Assembly: GCA_947569365.1 (NCBI GenBank)
Contig: CANOSM010000012.1
Location: 1 to 52,422, forward strand
Origin: an uncultured Clostridium sp.
GTDB lineage: Bacteria; Bacillota; Clostridia; TANB77; CAG-508
Direction of reading: 5' to 3'
DNA length: 52,422 nucleotides
A model generated the notes under the pieces. That model was not told the origin of the DNA. It saw nothing but the letters and a program-made list of their open reading frames with translations, and ran no database searches. A program made the translations under genes and the position numbers. Of the stretch, positions 35,308 through 43,302 are shown one piece after another (the stretch's first letter is position 1; each line of letters opens with the position of its first letter).

Positions 35308-36498
35308 TTATTTTAGTTTAAATTCTTCTGATAATTTTTCAAAAGCTTGGCTTGATTTTTCAATCATTTCATATGGCACACAATAGGCTATTCTTACATA
35401 TCCTGGATATGAAAAAGAACTTGCTGGAACAAATAATAAATTATATTTTTTTGCTATCTTACAAAATTCTTTATCATCTTTTATTGGAGTCTTTACAAAC
35501 ATATAGAAAGTTCCTTCAGGTTTTGTGCATTCAAACCCATTTTCTACTAATATATTATATAATAAATTACGATTTCTATTATAACTATCTATATCTACTT
35601 TTAGATCTAAGCTCTCTTTAATTACTTTCTGCATTAATGATGGAGCATTTACACATCCTATTATTCTATTTGCAATAGTAAGTGCTTCTATCAGTTCTTC
35701 ATTATTTTCTAGTTTATTTGAAACTGCTACATATCCAATTCTTTCTCCTGGAAGTGAAAGTGATTTACTATATGAATATACTACTATTGTATTGTCATAG
35801 TAGTTTGGTACATAAGGAACTTCACTCCCATCATATACAAGTTCTCTATATGGCTCATCTGATATTAAATATATTTCTTTTTTATATTCTTTTTGTTTTT
35901 TATCTAATATATTCGATATATCTTTAATAACACTTTCTGGATATATAGCTCCTGTTGGATTATTAGGTGTATTTATTAAAATAGCTTTTGTCTTTTCATT
36001 TATTTTTGATTCTAGTTGTTTTAAATCTGGATAGAATTCTGGTGCTTTAGCGTTTACAACTGATACTATTCCATCATAATTTTTTATATAATTGTTATAT
36101 TCACTAAAATATGGAGCAATTACTATTACCTCATCATCTTTATTAATTATTGATTTAAATACAATATTTAATCCACTTGCAGCTCCAACTGTCATAATGA
36201 TATTTGTATGATCAAAGCTTGTCTTAAATTTTTCATTTATAGAATCTGCTATGCTTTCTCTTACATCTTCAAATCCAGAATTGCTCATATATCCATGCAA
36301 GATATATGAATCTTCATTATTTAATATTTTAATTATATTTTCCTTTATTTCTTTTGGAGCTTCTACACTTGGATTTCCAAGACTAAAATCATATACATTT
36401 TCATCTCCATATATTTTCTTTAGTCTTTTCCCTTCTTCAAACATCTCTCTTACTACAGAATTATTTTTAATTAATTCTTTCATTTTATCTGAAATCAT
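35308..36498 (-). CDS. Class I/II pyridoxal-phosphate aminotransferase (likely aromatic/aspartate type)
   Basis: 396 residues, typical fold-type I length. Motifs are DFSLGNPSVEAP, TVGAASGLNIVFKSI, LINTPNNPTGAIYP, LISDEPYRELVYDG, and the PLP-lysine motif VYSYSKSLSLPGERIGYV; Arg near the end is in YVRIAYCVP. Its position directly after pheA and tyrA suggests transamination of phenylpyruvate and hydroxyphenylpyruvate (or prephenate) to Phe and Tyr, the final step of the branch; sequence alone does not fix the substrate. AGAGG lies six bases before the ATG. The gap to pheA is 29 bases. Confidence 0.88.
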   Translation of the reverse strand: MISDKMKELIKNNSVVREMFEEGKRLKKIYGDENVYDFSLGNPSVEAPKEIKENIIKILNNEDSYILHGYMSNSGFEDVRESIADSINEKFKTSFDHTNIIMTVGAASGLNIVFKSIINKDDEVIVIAPYFSEYNNYIKNYDGIVSVVNAKAPEFYPDLKQLESKINEKTKAILINTPNNPTGAIYPESVIKDISNILDKKQKEYKKEIYLISDEPYRELVYDGSEVPYVPNYYDNTIVVYSYSKSLSLPGERIGYVAVSNKLENNEELIEALTIANRIIGCVNAPSLMQKVIKESLDLKVDIDSYNRNRNLLYNILVENGFECTKPEGTFYMFVKTPIKDDKEFCKIAKKYNLLFVPASSFSYPGYVRIAYCVPYEMIEKSSQAFEKLSEEFKLK

Positions 36499-36527
36499 TT
36501 TTTCCTCTTTTCTAATATTAGTTTTTA

Positions 36528-37334
36528 TTAATACTTTCCAAGTATTCTTACAAATATACCATTATTTATTATCTCTAAAATTGCTTGTTCCTCATTTATT
36601 ACATCTTTTAGTGAAACATCTATTAAAAAATAATATTCTCCCATTACAGTTTTAGCAGGTCTTGATTCTATTTTAGTTAGATTTAGCTTATATTTATTAA
36701 ATATTTCAAGTACCCTATATAAAGCTCCTGGCTTATCTTTTACAGAAAAAATCATAGACATTTTATTTATATCTTTTTGATATTTATTCTCTTTACTTAA
36801 TATCCAGAATTTTGTTTTATTATCTAGATTATCTTGTATTTTCTCTGATATTAAATTTAAATTATACTCTTTTATGCAAGATATATTTCCTATACAAGAA
36901 ACTATTTTTTCTTTTTCTTCACTTACTTTTTTTGCAGCATATGCTGTACTATCAACTGATATAACTTTACAGTTTTTTAGATTATTGTTTATATACTCTT
37001 TGCACTGAGCTAATGCTTGTGGATGTGAATAAAGTATTTGTATTTCATCTAACTTGCATTTTTTATTAGTCATGATATTTTGATTAATACTTTTTAGAAT
37101 TTCTTTTTTTACATAAATGTTTTCGTTTTGAATAAGAGTATCTATAGCATCTGTAACACATCCTTGAAGTGAATTTTCTATTGGGACTATACATTCTTCT
37201 GTTTCATCATTTTCCAAAGCTATTATAGTATCTTGTATAGTTTTATATTCAATCATTTCTTCTTCACTTTCACAATAATCTTTGCATGCTTCATATGAAA
37301 ATGTTCCTTTTGGTCCTAAGTATCCTATTTTCAT
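36528..37334 (-). CDS. pheA: Prephenate dehydratase with ACT domain
   Basis: 268 residues, a monofunctional enzyme (no chorismate mutase domain). It turns prephenate into phenylpyruvate. The catalytic part starts GYLGPKGTFSYEA and contains IVPIENSLQGCVTDAID, YSHPQALAQC and DSTAYAAKKVSE. The usual TRF motif reads TKF (NKTKFWILS), a conservative change. The C-terminal ACT domain (IFSVKDKPGALYRVLEIF, LTKIESRPAKTVMGEYYF) keeps the GAL and ESRP phenylalanine-binding motifs, so feedback inhibition by Phe is expected. AGGAG lies seven bases before the ATG. It follows tyrA by 11 bases. Confidence 0.95.
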   Translation of the reverse strand: MKIGYLGPKGTFSYEACKDYCESEEEMIEYKTIQDTIIALENDETEECIVPIENSLQGCVTDAIDTLIQNENIYVKKEILKSINQNIMTNKKCKLDEIQILYSHPQALAQCKEYINNNLKNCKVISVDSTAYAAKKVSEEKEKIVSCIGNISCIKEYNLNLISEKIQDNLDNKTKFWILSKENKYQKDINKMSMIFSVKDKPGALYRVLEIFNKYKLNLTKIESRPAKTVMGEYYFLIDVSLKDVINEEQAILEIINNGIFVRILGKY

Positions 37335-37345
37335 TCATTTCTCCT

Positions 37346-38425
37346 TTAATTTGTTTTTGTTATTTCATAATTATTTTTACTTAATATTTCATATCCTTTA
37401 TCTCTTTGATCATATGTACCAAATACTACTCTAAGAGAACCATAATTATTTTCTCTATTGTTTAAAACTTCGATATTTCTTATTCCTATATCATTATCAT
37501 TCAATATTGTTGCAATTTTAGCAATAGCTCCATTTTCATCTTTTATGCTAATATTTAATTCTGGCATTACATTTCCATTTATTTTTCTATTTATAAAGCT
37601 ATCTCTATATTTTTTTGAAGAATCAAAAAAGTCATATATAGTACTCTTATTTTTTATTTGATTATTTATTCTACTTAATATATCTATTAAATAATCTAAA
37701 ACTTTTGATATTTCTTCTCTATTTTCTATACATATATTTTCCCACATAGTTGGATCTGATGAAGCTATTCTAGTAATGTCTTTAAATCCTCCTGCTGCAA
37801 GTGTTTTCATATGTTCTTCTTTATCATCTAAATTTTTTACCATATTTACTAATGCAGCAGCTACTACATGTGGCACATGACTAATACTTGCTGTTATGTA
37901 GTCATGTTCATTCTCATTTAGTAATATAGGGATGGCTTTTAGTTCAAGTATAATCTCTTTTAGTATATTTATAGACTTTTCTTCTGTATTAGAATTTTTA
38001 GTAATTATATAATATGAGTTTTCAAATAATATATCTTTAGATGTACTATATCCTGATCTCTCAGAACCAATCATAGGATGACCTCCTATAAAATTAACAT
38101 CTATATTCTTCACTTTTTCTATTATTGTCTTTTTAGTACTTCCTACATCAGTTATTATACAGTCATTTTTTACAATATTTTTTAACCTTTCTATGTACCC
38201 TGATATGAAACTTACTGGTGTGCATATAAAAATAATATCACATTTACTAAAACTATCATCTATTTTAGTCGTATATGTAGTTATTGTTTTTTCTCTAAGT
38301 GCCATCTTTAGGCTTTCTTCATTTATATCGTATGCAATTATGTTATTTATTTTTTTTGATTTAGATAAGCTCTTTATTAAAGAACCTCCTAAAAATCCTA
38401 TCCCTATAATTCCTATATTATACAT
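37346..38425 (-). CDS. tyrA: Prephenate dehydrogenase with ACT domain
   Basis: 359 residues. It oxidises and decarboxylates prephenate to hydroxyphenylpyruvate with NAD(P)+. The Rossmann loop is IGIIGIGFLGGSLIKSL. Substrate and catalytic residues lie in DVGSTKKTI, GGHPMIGSERSGYS and TASISHVPHVVAAALV. The ACT domain at the C-terminus (about residues 285-359, starting MPELNISIKDENGAIAKIA) suggests tyrosine feedback control. An AAGGA lies about seven bases before the ATG. It heads the tyrA-pheA-aminotransferase set; no T-box or attenuator is seen upstream, only the frameshifted DUF6512-like gene 26 bases away. Confidence 0.95.
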   Translation of the reverse strand: MYNIGIIGIGFLGGSLIKSLSKSKKINNIIAYDINEESLKMALREKTITTYTTKIDDSFSKCDIIFICTPVSFISGYIERLKNIVKNDCIITDVGSTKKTIIEKVKNIDVNFIGGHPMIGSERSGYSTSKDILFENSYYIITKNSNTEEKSINILKEIILELKAIPILLNENEHDYITASISHVPHVVAAALVNMVKNLDDKEEHMKTLAAGGFKDITRIASSDPTMWENICIENREEISKVLDYLIDILSRINNQIKNKSTIYDFFDSSKKYRDSFINRKINGNVMPELNISIKDENGAIAKIATILNDNDIGIRNIEVLNNRENNYGSLRVVFGTYDQRDKGYEILSKNNYEITKTN

Positions 38426-38451
38426 TTTATTTTCCTTTTTATTTAATATAT

Positions 38452-38980
38452 TTATTTTTCACTTATCCCATATTTATTTGTTACTGGATCTTTAAAATAA
38501 TTTATTTTAGGAGGATCAAATGTGCATACTATAAAACTTAAAAATATTATAATTAATAAAACTAAACTTATTTTTTCAAGTCCTAAGTCTAATTTGGAAT
38601 TCATAATTTTATATATTATATATTCTCCTATTGTTATAGCTACAAAGAAAGAACCAATATCTAGAAAAGCAAAGTTTTTTCCTATAATTCCTGTATATGT
38701 ATAGAAAAATATTGTTATAAAACCGCATACTACATATTATTCCAATCATTTGTGCAAATAGGTAATTATTAGTCTCTTTTTTTACTATAAAATATCCTAT
38801 GCAAGCTGTTATTAGCATTGGAAAATATACAAGTTTTAAATGTTCCCATACACTTTCATTCACACTACTAAATATTGCAATTATATTATTTTTTCCAGAT
38901 AATTCGTATGTAAAATGAAGACATGTTCCTAGAATAAAACAAATAATTATTGAAAGTATTATAAAAGTTTTTGTTTTCAA
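38452..38980 (-). pseudogene. DUF6512-like membrane protein gene with one extra base
   Basis: About 176 residues when restored, with five hydrophobic segments. The first part (IILSIIICFILGTCLHFTYE, then IFSSVNESVWEHLKLVYFPM) is the recognisable DUF6512 N-terminus. After QMIGII the frame shifts. Deleting one base near 38734 gives VVCGFITIFFYTYTGIIG, LDIGSFFVAITIGEYI and the family-like end FDPPKINYFKDPVTNKYGI to a stop at 38454-38452. So a single extra base breaks the gene. The likely start is a TTG at 38980-38978, six bases after GAGGTG; a GTG within that site is unlikely. Function of the family is unknown. Sequencing error is a real possibility, as in uvrB. Confidence 0.75.
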
Positions 38981-39045
38981 ATATATCACCTCAGAGTATA
39001 ATATGAATGTATTTTACTCTTTGACTCTATATTTAAGTATTTTAT

Positions 39046-40239
39046 TTATATTAATTTATACATTTCTTTTAAAGGTATATCATTTTCTTCTGCTACTTTT
39101 TTTATGCTTTCATATTCTGGATATATATATTCTTCATTATTATTTGTAACTTTCTTTGCTTTTATTTTTCCATATTTAGTATCAATCTCTATTATTTCTC
39201 TTTTAAGTTCTGTTCTATATTCATATCTATATCTTATTCCTATTGTAGTTGTTTCTTTAAATATAATATTTTGTAAAATATTAATATCTGCTTTTCTTGA
39301 GCAAACTGTTAATCTATATGCTGGTCTATTTTTCTTCATATATATTGGAGTATAAAAAACATCTAATGCACCATTTTCAAATAATTTCTCACTAACAAAA
39401 CCTAATATTTCTCCTGTGGTATCATCGATATTTGTTTCCATAACTACAATATCTTTCTCATTGTTCTCTATTTCTCCATAATATACTTTTAATATATTTG
39501 GAACTTTTAAGTCCTTATATCCTGCTCCCCAACCTATTTTTTCTATTTTCATAACTGGAAGATTTATAAAATCTTCTCCAAGTTCTGTTATAATTGCTGC
39601 TCCTGTTGGTGTTACAAGTTCTGTATCAATGTCTATTTGTCTAAATTTAGCTTTAGAATCTGCAAGTATCTCACTTGTTGCAGGAACAGGAACTGCCATT
39701 GTTCCATGAGCACATTCAATAAATCCATATCCATCATTTATTATACTTGATACTATTCTGTCTGGGTTTATCTTATTAATTAATATTGCAGTTCCGACTA
39801 TATCAATAATTGAATCTATTGCTCCTACTTCATGAAAATGTACTTCTTCTATAGCTTTATTATGAACTTTACTTTCAGCTTTTGCAACTCTCATAAATAT
39901 TTTTTTCGCTAGTTCTTTTACTTTTGTATTTAGTAAGCTATTATCTATTATTTTTTCAACATCATATAAGTTTCTATGTTCATGATGATGTATATGATCA
40001 TGTTCATCATGATTATTATGGTTTTCTTTATGATTATGCTCATGTTCTAATATAACATCTACATAAGTTCCTGTTATTCCATTTTTTATTTTTTTAGATA
40101 TTTCTATTTTATATCCATCTATGTTTAGCTTTTTTAATTCTTTTAATAAATAATTTTCATCTCCTAATATTTCTATCAAAGCTCCTAAAACCATGTTTCC
40201 GCTTATTCCGCTATTACAATCAAAATATAATGTCTTCAC
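39046..40239 (-). CDS. larC: Nickel pincer cofactor biosynthesis protein LarC
   Basis: 397 residues, a full LarC in one frame (in some lactobacilli it needs a programmed frameshift; here it does not). LarC is the CTP-dependent nickel insertase finishing the pincer cofactor of lactate racemase and related enzymes. It begins LYFDCNSGISGNMVLGALIE and has a His-rich metal stretch (EHEHNHKENHNNHDEHDH, residues about 67-90). Later it has EEVHFHEVGAIDSIIDIVG, ELVTPTGAAIITEL and VVMETNIDDTTGEILGF. A GTG start follows GGAG by nine bases. No larA, larB or larE is in the window, so partners must be elsewhere. Confidence 0.95.
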   Translation of the reverse strand: MKTLYFDCNSGISGNMVLGALIEILGDENYLLKELKKLNIDGYKIEISKKIKNGITGTYVDVILEHEHNHKENHNNHDEHDHIHHHEHRNLYDVEKIIDNSLLNTKVKELAKKIFMRVAKAESKVHNKAIEEVHFHEVGAIDSIIDIVGTAILINKINPDRIVSSIINDGYGFIECAHGTMAVPVPATSEILADSKAKFRQIDIDTELVTPTGAAIITELGEDFINLPVMKIEKIGWGAGYKDLKVPNILKVYYGEIENNEKDIVVMETNIDDTTGEILGFVSEKLFENGALDVFYTPIYMKKNRPAYRLTVCSRKADINILQNIIFKETTTIGIRYRYEYRTELKREIIEIDTKYGKIKAKKVTNNNEEYIYPEYESIKKVAEENDIPLKEMYKLI

Positions 40240-40291
40240 TTTTAAATACTCCTTTATACATTTTAATAGTCTTTTACATATTTTTATTATT

Positions 40292-40732
40292 TTAACTCTT
40301 TTTTACTAATTTTACATATCCTACTTCTTTTGTGTATCCTACATTTTCATAAAATGATTGAGCTACTTTATTGTCATTTTCTGCAATCAAAGATATAAAA
40401 CTACAATTATTATCTTCTGCAAATTTATTTATATATTCAAACATTTTAGTTCCAATTTTCTTTCTTCTATATTCTTTTTTTACTCCAAAATTCCATATAC
40501 TTAAAAATGGTTTTAATTCCTCTACTATATCATAATTTATTATAATTGTTGCAAGTCCTACTATTTTATTATCTAATTTTGCAACAATATTATGTATGGC
40601 TTTATTATTATATATTTCATCATATACTTTTAATAGTTTTTCATAATTTGTTTTTAAATTATGATTCTCATCATATATATGTATAGCTTCTTCTAAATCT
40701 TCTTTTTTTAATTTTTCTATTTTTAAATTCAT
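40292..40732 (-). CDS. GNAT-family N-acetyltransferase
   Basis: 146 residues. The GNAT fold shows LKKEDLEEAIHIYDENH at the first helix, KIVGLATIIINYDI, and the acetyl-CoA-binding motif A, VKKEYRRKKIGTKMFEYI (R/QxxGxG/A form: RRKKIGT), then FISLIAENDNKVAQSFYENVGY. The acetyl acceptor is unknown. Both possible ATGs (codons 1 and 7 of the frame) have weak ribosome binding sites; the second, eight bases after AAGAG, is used. It lies between larC and the SGNH hydrolase gene. Confidence 0.85.
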   Translation of the reverse strand: MNLKIEKLKKEDLEEAIHIYDENHNLKTNYEKLLKVYDEIYNNKAIHNIVAKLDNKIVGLATIIINYDIVEELKPFLSIWNFGVKKEYRRKKIGTKMFEYINKFAEDNNCSFISLIAENDNKVAQSFYENVGYTKEVGYVKLVKKS

Positions 40733-40811
40733 ATTTTTTTCTCTTTTCATCTTTTCATTATTGTTCTTATTTCTATATTATATTATATTTTAATTAACTA
40801 ATATTATATAA

Positions 40812-41417
40812 TTAAATATATTTTATTATTTTTTCTTTTATTTTATGATATAGTTTTTCGTAACCTTGCTCATTTGGATGTAATCCATCAGATAATTCTT
40901 CTTCTAAAACTAATTTATATGTATTTAAATAATCAACATTATTATTTAAACATATTTCTTTTAACTTTTCATCATATCTTAATATTCTATTATTTGTATA
41001 ATATATATCTTTGTTCCATGATACTGGCACAGTTTTATCTTCAACTACATGTGTAAGTCCAATAAATAATATATTGTTAGAATATTCTTTAGTATAATTT
41101 ATTAATTTAATAATATTAGAAGTAAATGTTTCTATCGTAGTAGTTTCTTTATCTCTAATGCTAATTGTATCATTAATTCCTATCCCAAAAATAATAATAT
41201 TATTATCTTCTTTTTGATATCTTACTTTACATTCGTTTTCAAATCTATTTACTAATCCATCTGTAGTATCTCCAGGAATCCCTAAATTAAAAACTTGGTA
41301 ATAATTGTCATCATTTTCTAAATCTAATCTTAGTCTATTTACCCATCCACCTTTTTTTCTGTCTGATTCACCATATACAATACTATCTCCAAATACCATT
41401 ATATTAATATCTTTCAT
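40812..41417 (-). CDS. SGNH/GDSL-type hydrolase
   Basis: 201 residues. All four SGNH blocks are present: block I MVFGDSIVYGE (nucleophile Ser12), Gly in NLGIPGDTTDGL (block II), GIGINDT (block III Asn), and DGLHPNEQGYEKLY near the end (block V Asp and His). No signal peptide, so it is probably a cytoplasmic esterase/acyl hydrolase of unknown substrate. AAGGAG lies six bases before the ATG. The gap to the ASCH gene is 21 bases, so the two are coupled. Confidence 0.92.
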   Translation of the reverse strand: MKDINIMVFGDSIVYGESDRKKGGWVNRLRLDLENDDNYYQVFNLGIPGDTTDGLVNRFENECKVRYQKEDNNIIIFGIGINDTISIRDKETTTIETFTSNIIKLINYTKEYSNNILFIGLTHVVEDKTVPVSWNKDIYYTNNRILRYDEKLKEICLNNNVDYLNTYKLVLEEELSDGLHPNEQGYEKLYHKIKEKIIKYI

Positions 41418-41438
41418 TATTTCTCCTTTGTTTTAATT

Positions 41439-41891
41439 TCATTTTAAATACATCCAAGTTTGCATTCCTTTTTTTAGGATATGAAATGGCTTAATCTTAT
41501 GTATTTCGTCAATTTTAATTAATGTTGCATATCTACTATTTTGTTTTATTTTCCAAAATTCATTATCTACACATAATTCTTTTTCATATTTATTTTTAAT
41601 TTCATTTATTGATGTTTCACTTAAATCAAAAAATAATACTTCTTTTATTGTAAAATAAGCAACTATATCTCCTCCAGACTTTTTTACTATAACAATATCT
41701 GATTTATTGATTTTATTATATGGGGCAATTTTATTTTTGCTAAATCTTGATTCAATCTTTTTCTCTCCATTGAGCATATATGTTAAATATGGCTCTGTAA
41801 ATATTCCTAAATGTAAATTAGATTTTTTTATATTATTTATTTCATCTATAGAAACTCTTTCTTTTAGCTTTTTTATTATTTCTTCATACAT
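41439..41891 (-). CDS. ASCH-domain protein
   Basis: 150 residues. The central LGIFTEPYLTYMLNGEKKIESRFS segment, split as LGIFTEPYLTYMLNG and EKKIESRFS, holds the ASCH GxKxxExR signature. It is followed by KSDIVIVKKSGGDIVAYFTIKEV, a PUA-like barrel. ASCH domains bind RNA or modified nucleotides, and some act as amidohydrolases on modified cytidine; no specific activity can be assigned. It starts at the ATG at 41891-41889, nine bases after AGAGG. Neighbours (DUF7662-like, SGNH) give no pathway clue. Confidence 0.82.
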   Translation of the reverse strand: MYEEIIKKLKERVSIDEINNIKKSNLHLGIFTEPYLTYMLNGEKKIESRFSKNKIAPYNKINKSDIVIVKKSGGDIVAYFTIKEVLFFDLSETSINEIKNKYEKELCVDNEFWKIKQNSRYATLIKIDEIHKIKPFHILKKGMQTWMYLK

Positions 41892-41954
41892 ATAAAATTT
41901 CCTCTAATATTATATACTTTAACTTTTTATTAATAAATTATTATTACAAGTTAT

Positions 41955-42176
41955 TTATTGATATTTCGTATTTTGTATTTTTCTAAAAATTACTGTTTTT
42001 TCTTTCATAGATATTTTTTCTACTTCATATCCATATTCTTTTATTTCTTTTTTGTAAGTCAAAAATGAATGATCTATATTAAACCCTAAAATATTTTTAA
42101 TTTCTTCATAAGATAATTTATATGAATCTCTATTTTGTTCCTTTAAATATTTCCATAATGAATCATATTTACTCAT
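41955..42176 (-). CDS. Small DUF7662-like protein
   Basis: 73 residues. The arrangement YDSLWKYLKEQ, then YKLSYEEIKNILGFNID, HSFLTYKKEIKEYGYEV and KTVIFRKI resembles DUF7662-type domains (KYxPLxxyL..LTFxEIExILGxxLP..V.FxR). It lacks the central W-rich segment usual there, so it is a shortened or distant member. Such modules occur alone or fused to restriction-like proteins; function unknown. AAGGAG lies eight bases before the ATG. Confidence 0.6.
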   Translation of the reverse strand: MSKYDSLWKYLKEQNRDSYKLSYEEIKNILGFNIDHSFLTYKKEIKEYGYEVEKISMKEKTVIFRKIQNTKYQ

Positions 42177-42232
42177 GCTAATTTCTCCTTATATATTTTT
42201 TATTAGACTTCAAATTTAATAAAAATAACATT

Positions 42233-43132
42233 TTATCCATTATTATAAAACTTAATAACATCATTATATACTTTTTGATTTTCCTTTTCTGCTAGTATTT
42301 CATGTCTCATATTTGGATAATCGATACTTTGAATATTATTAAATCCTACATTTAGTAATACTTCTTTTGAATCTTTTGCTCCTTTATCTCCACCTGTACA
42401 TGGATCATCTAGCCCTCTTAACAATAATAATTCCATATCTGTATTTACATTATTATATAACTTGCATTTATGCATTTTTATTACAAGATGAAATAAATCA
42501 CTAAATGCTGAACATGAAAATCCTATCCCACAATATTTATCTTCTATATATTCTTTTACTGTTTCTTCATTATGGCAAATCCAATCACATTTAGTTTTAG
42601 GGTTTTTAATTTTCTTATTAAATGAATCTATACTTAATGAATTAATAAATTTTGATTTATATTTTGCACCTTTAAATATCTTTATAATATTCGCTATAAC
42701 TATTCCCAAATATGCACCATTTTGATAATTTGGATATCCAGAAAGCACAACTTTTTCATAATCTTTTGAATTTTCTTGAAGAAGCACACGAGTTATAATA
42801 GTTCCCATAGAATGTGCAAATATGTAAATTGGAAGTTCATTAAATTGTTCTTTTATAAATTTTGTAATAATTTTTTGGTCTTCTACAATTTCTATATATC
42901 CATCTTTTTCTTTAAAAAATCCTAAATCTTTTGCTGTACTTCCATGTCCTCTCATATCTGAACTAATAACGGAAAAATCATTTTTATTTAATACTTTTAT
43001 AAAGTTTTCATATCTTTCTTGATGTTCTTCCATTCCATGTATAACTTGTACAACAGCTTTAGGATTTTGGGCTTTAAATATATGAATATTTAACTCATAT
43101 CCATCTCTTGCTTTTATAAATATTTTTTCCAC
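42233..43132 (-). CDS. Alpha/beta hydrolase (lysophospholipase / monoacylglycerol lipase type)
   Basis: 299 residues. The opening VVQVIHGMEEHQERYENF matches the HG-M-EH oxyanion block of the Hydrolase_4 (serine aminopeptidase S33-like) family. The nucleophile elbow reads IFAHSMGTIITR (AHSMG instead of GHSMG). An Asp is in LLLRGLDDPCTGG and the His in YPNMRHEILAE. The expected substrate is a lipid or carboxylic ester. A GTG start at 43132-43130 follows GGAG by ten bases. It is the first gene of the long minus-strand run down to the acyltransferase, preceded by a 170-base gap. Confidence 0.9.
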   Translation of the reverse strand: MEKIFIKARDGYELNIHIFKAQNPKAVVQVIHGMEEHQERYENFIKVLNKNDFSVISSDMRGHGSTAKDLGFFKEKDGYIEIVEDQKIITKFIKEQFNELPIYIFAHSMGTIITRVLLQENSKDYEKVVLSGYPNYQNGAYLGIVIANIIKIFKGAKYKSKFINSLSIDSFNKKIKNPKTKCDWICHNEETVKEYIEDKYCGIGFSCSAFSDLFHLVIKMHKCKLYNNVNTDMELLLLRGLDDPCTGGDKGAKDSKEVLLNVGFNNIQSIDYPNMRHEILAEKENQKVYNDVIKFYNNG

Positions 43133-43226
43133 TAATTTTTTTCTCCTTTAAGGAAATCAATTTTATCTGTCTATACTAATTTCTATACACATAATTATTA
43201 TTCATATCACATACATGTAAGCAATA

Positions 43227-43251
43227 TTTATCTTAAGATAAAACTCATTGC
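43227..43251. repeat. 16-base perfect palindrome and a nearby partial duplication
   Basis: TTTATCTTAAGATAAA at 43227-43242, flanked by GCAAT/ATTGC outer arms (43221-43225 / 43247-43251). A 15-base stretch here (43239-43253) recurs with one mismatch at 43310-43324 at the 3' end of the exporter gene. It lies in the gap between the ABC exporter and hydrolase genes and could be an operator or weak stop. Confidence 0.5.
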
Positions 43252-43302
43252 TTTCTATAATAATTAAAAAATATGTATTAAATATGTATTTTAGTTTAAA
43301 TA

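Noticed and set aside
37335..39045. T-box or attenuator before tyrA-pheA
   Set aside because: The genes upstream run in the same direction with short gaps, and no T-box sequence (TGGNACCGCG type) is present.
39970..40040. His-rich stretch in larC as a repeat or tag
   Set aside because: A His-rich metal-binding loop is normal in LarC proteins.
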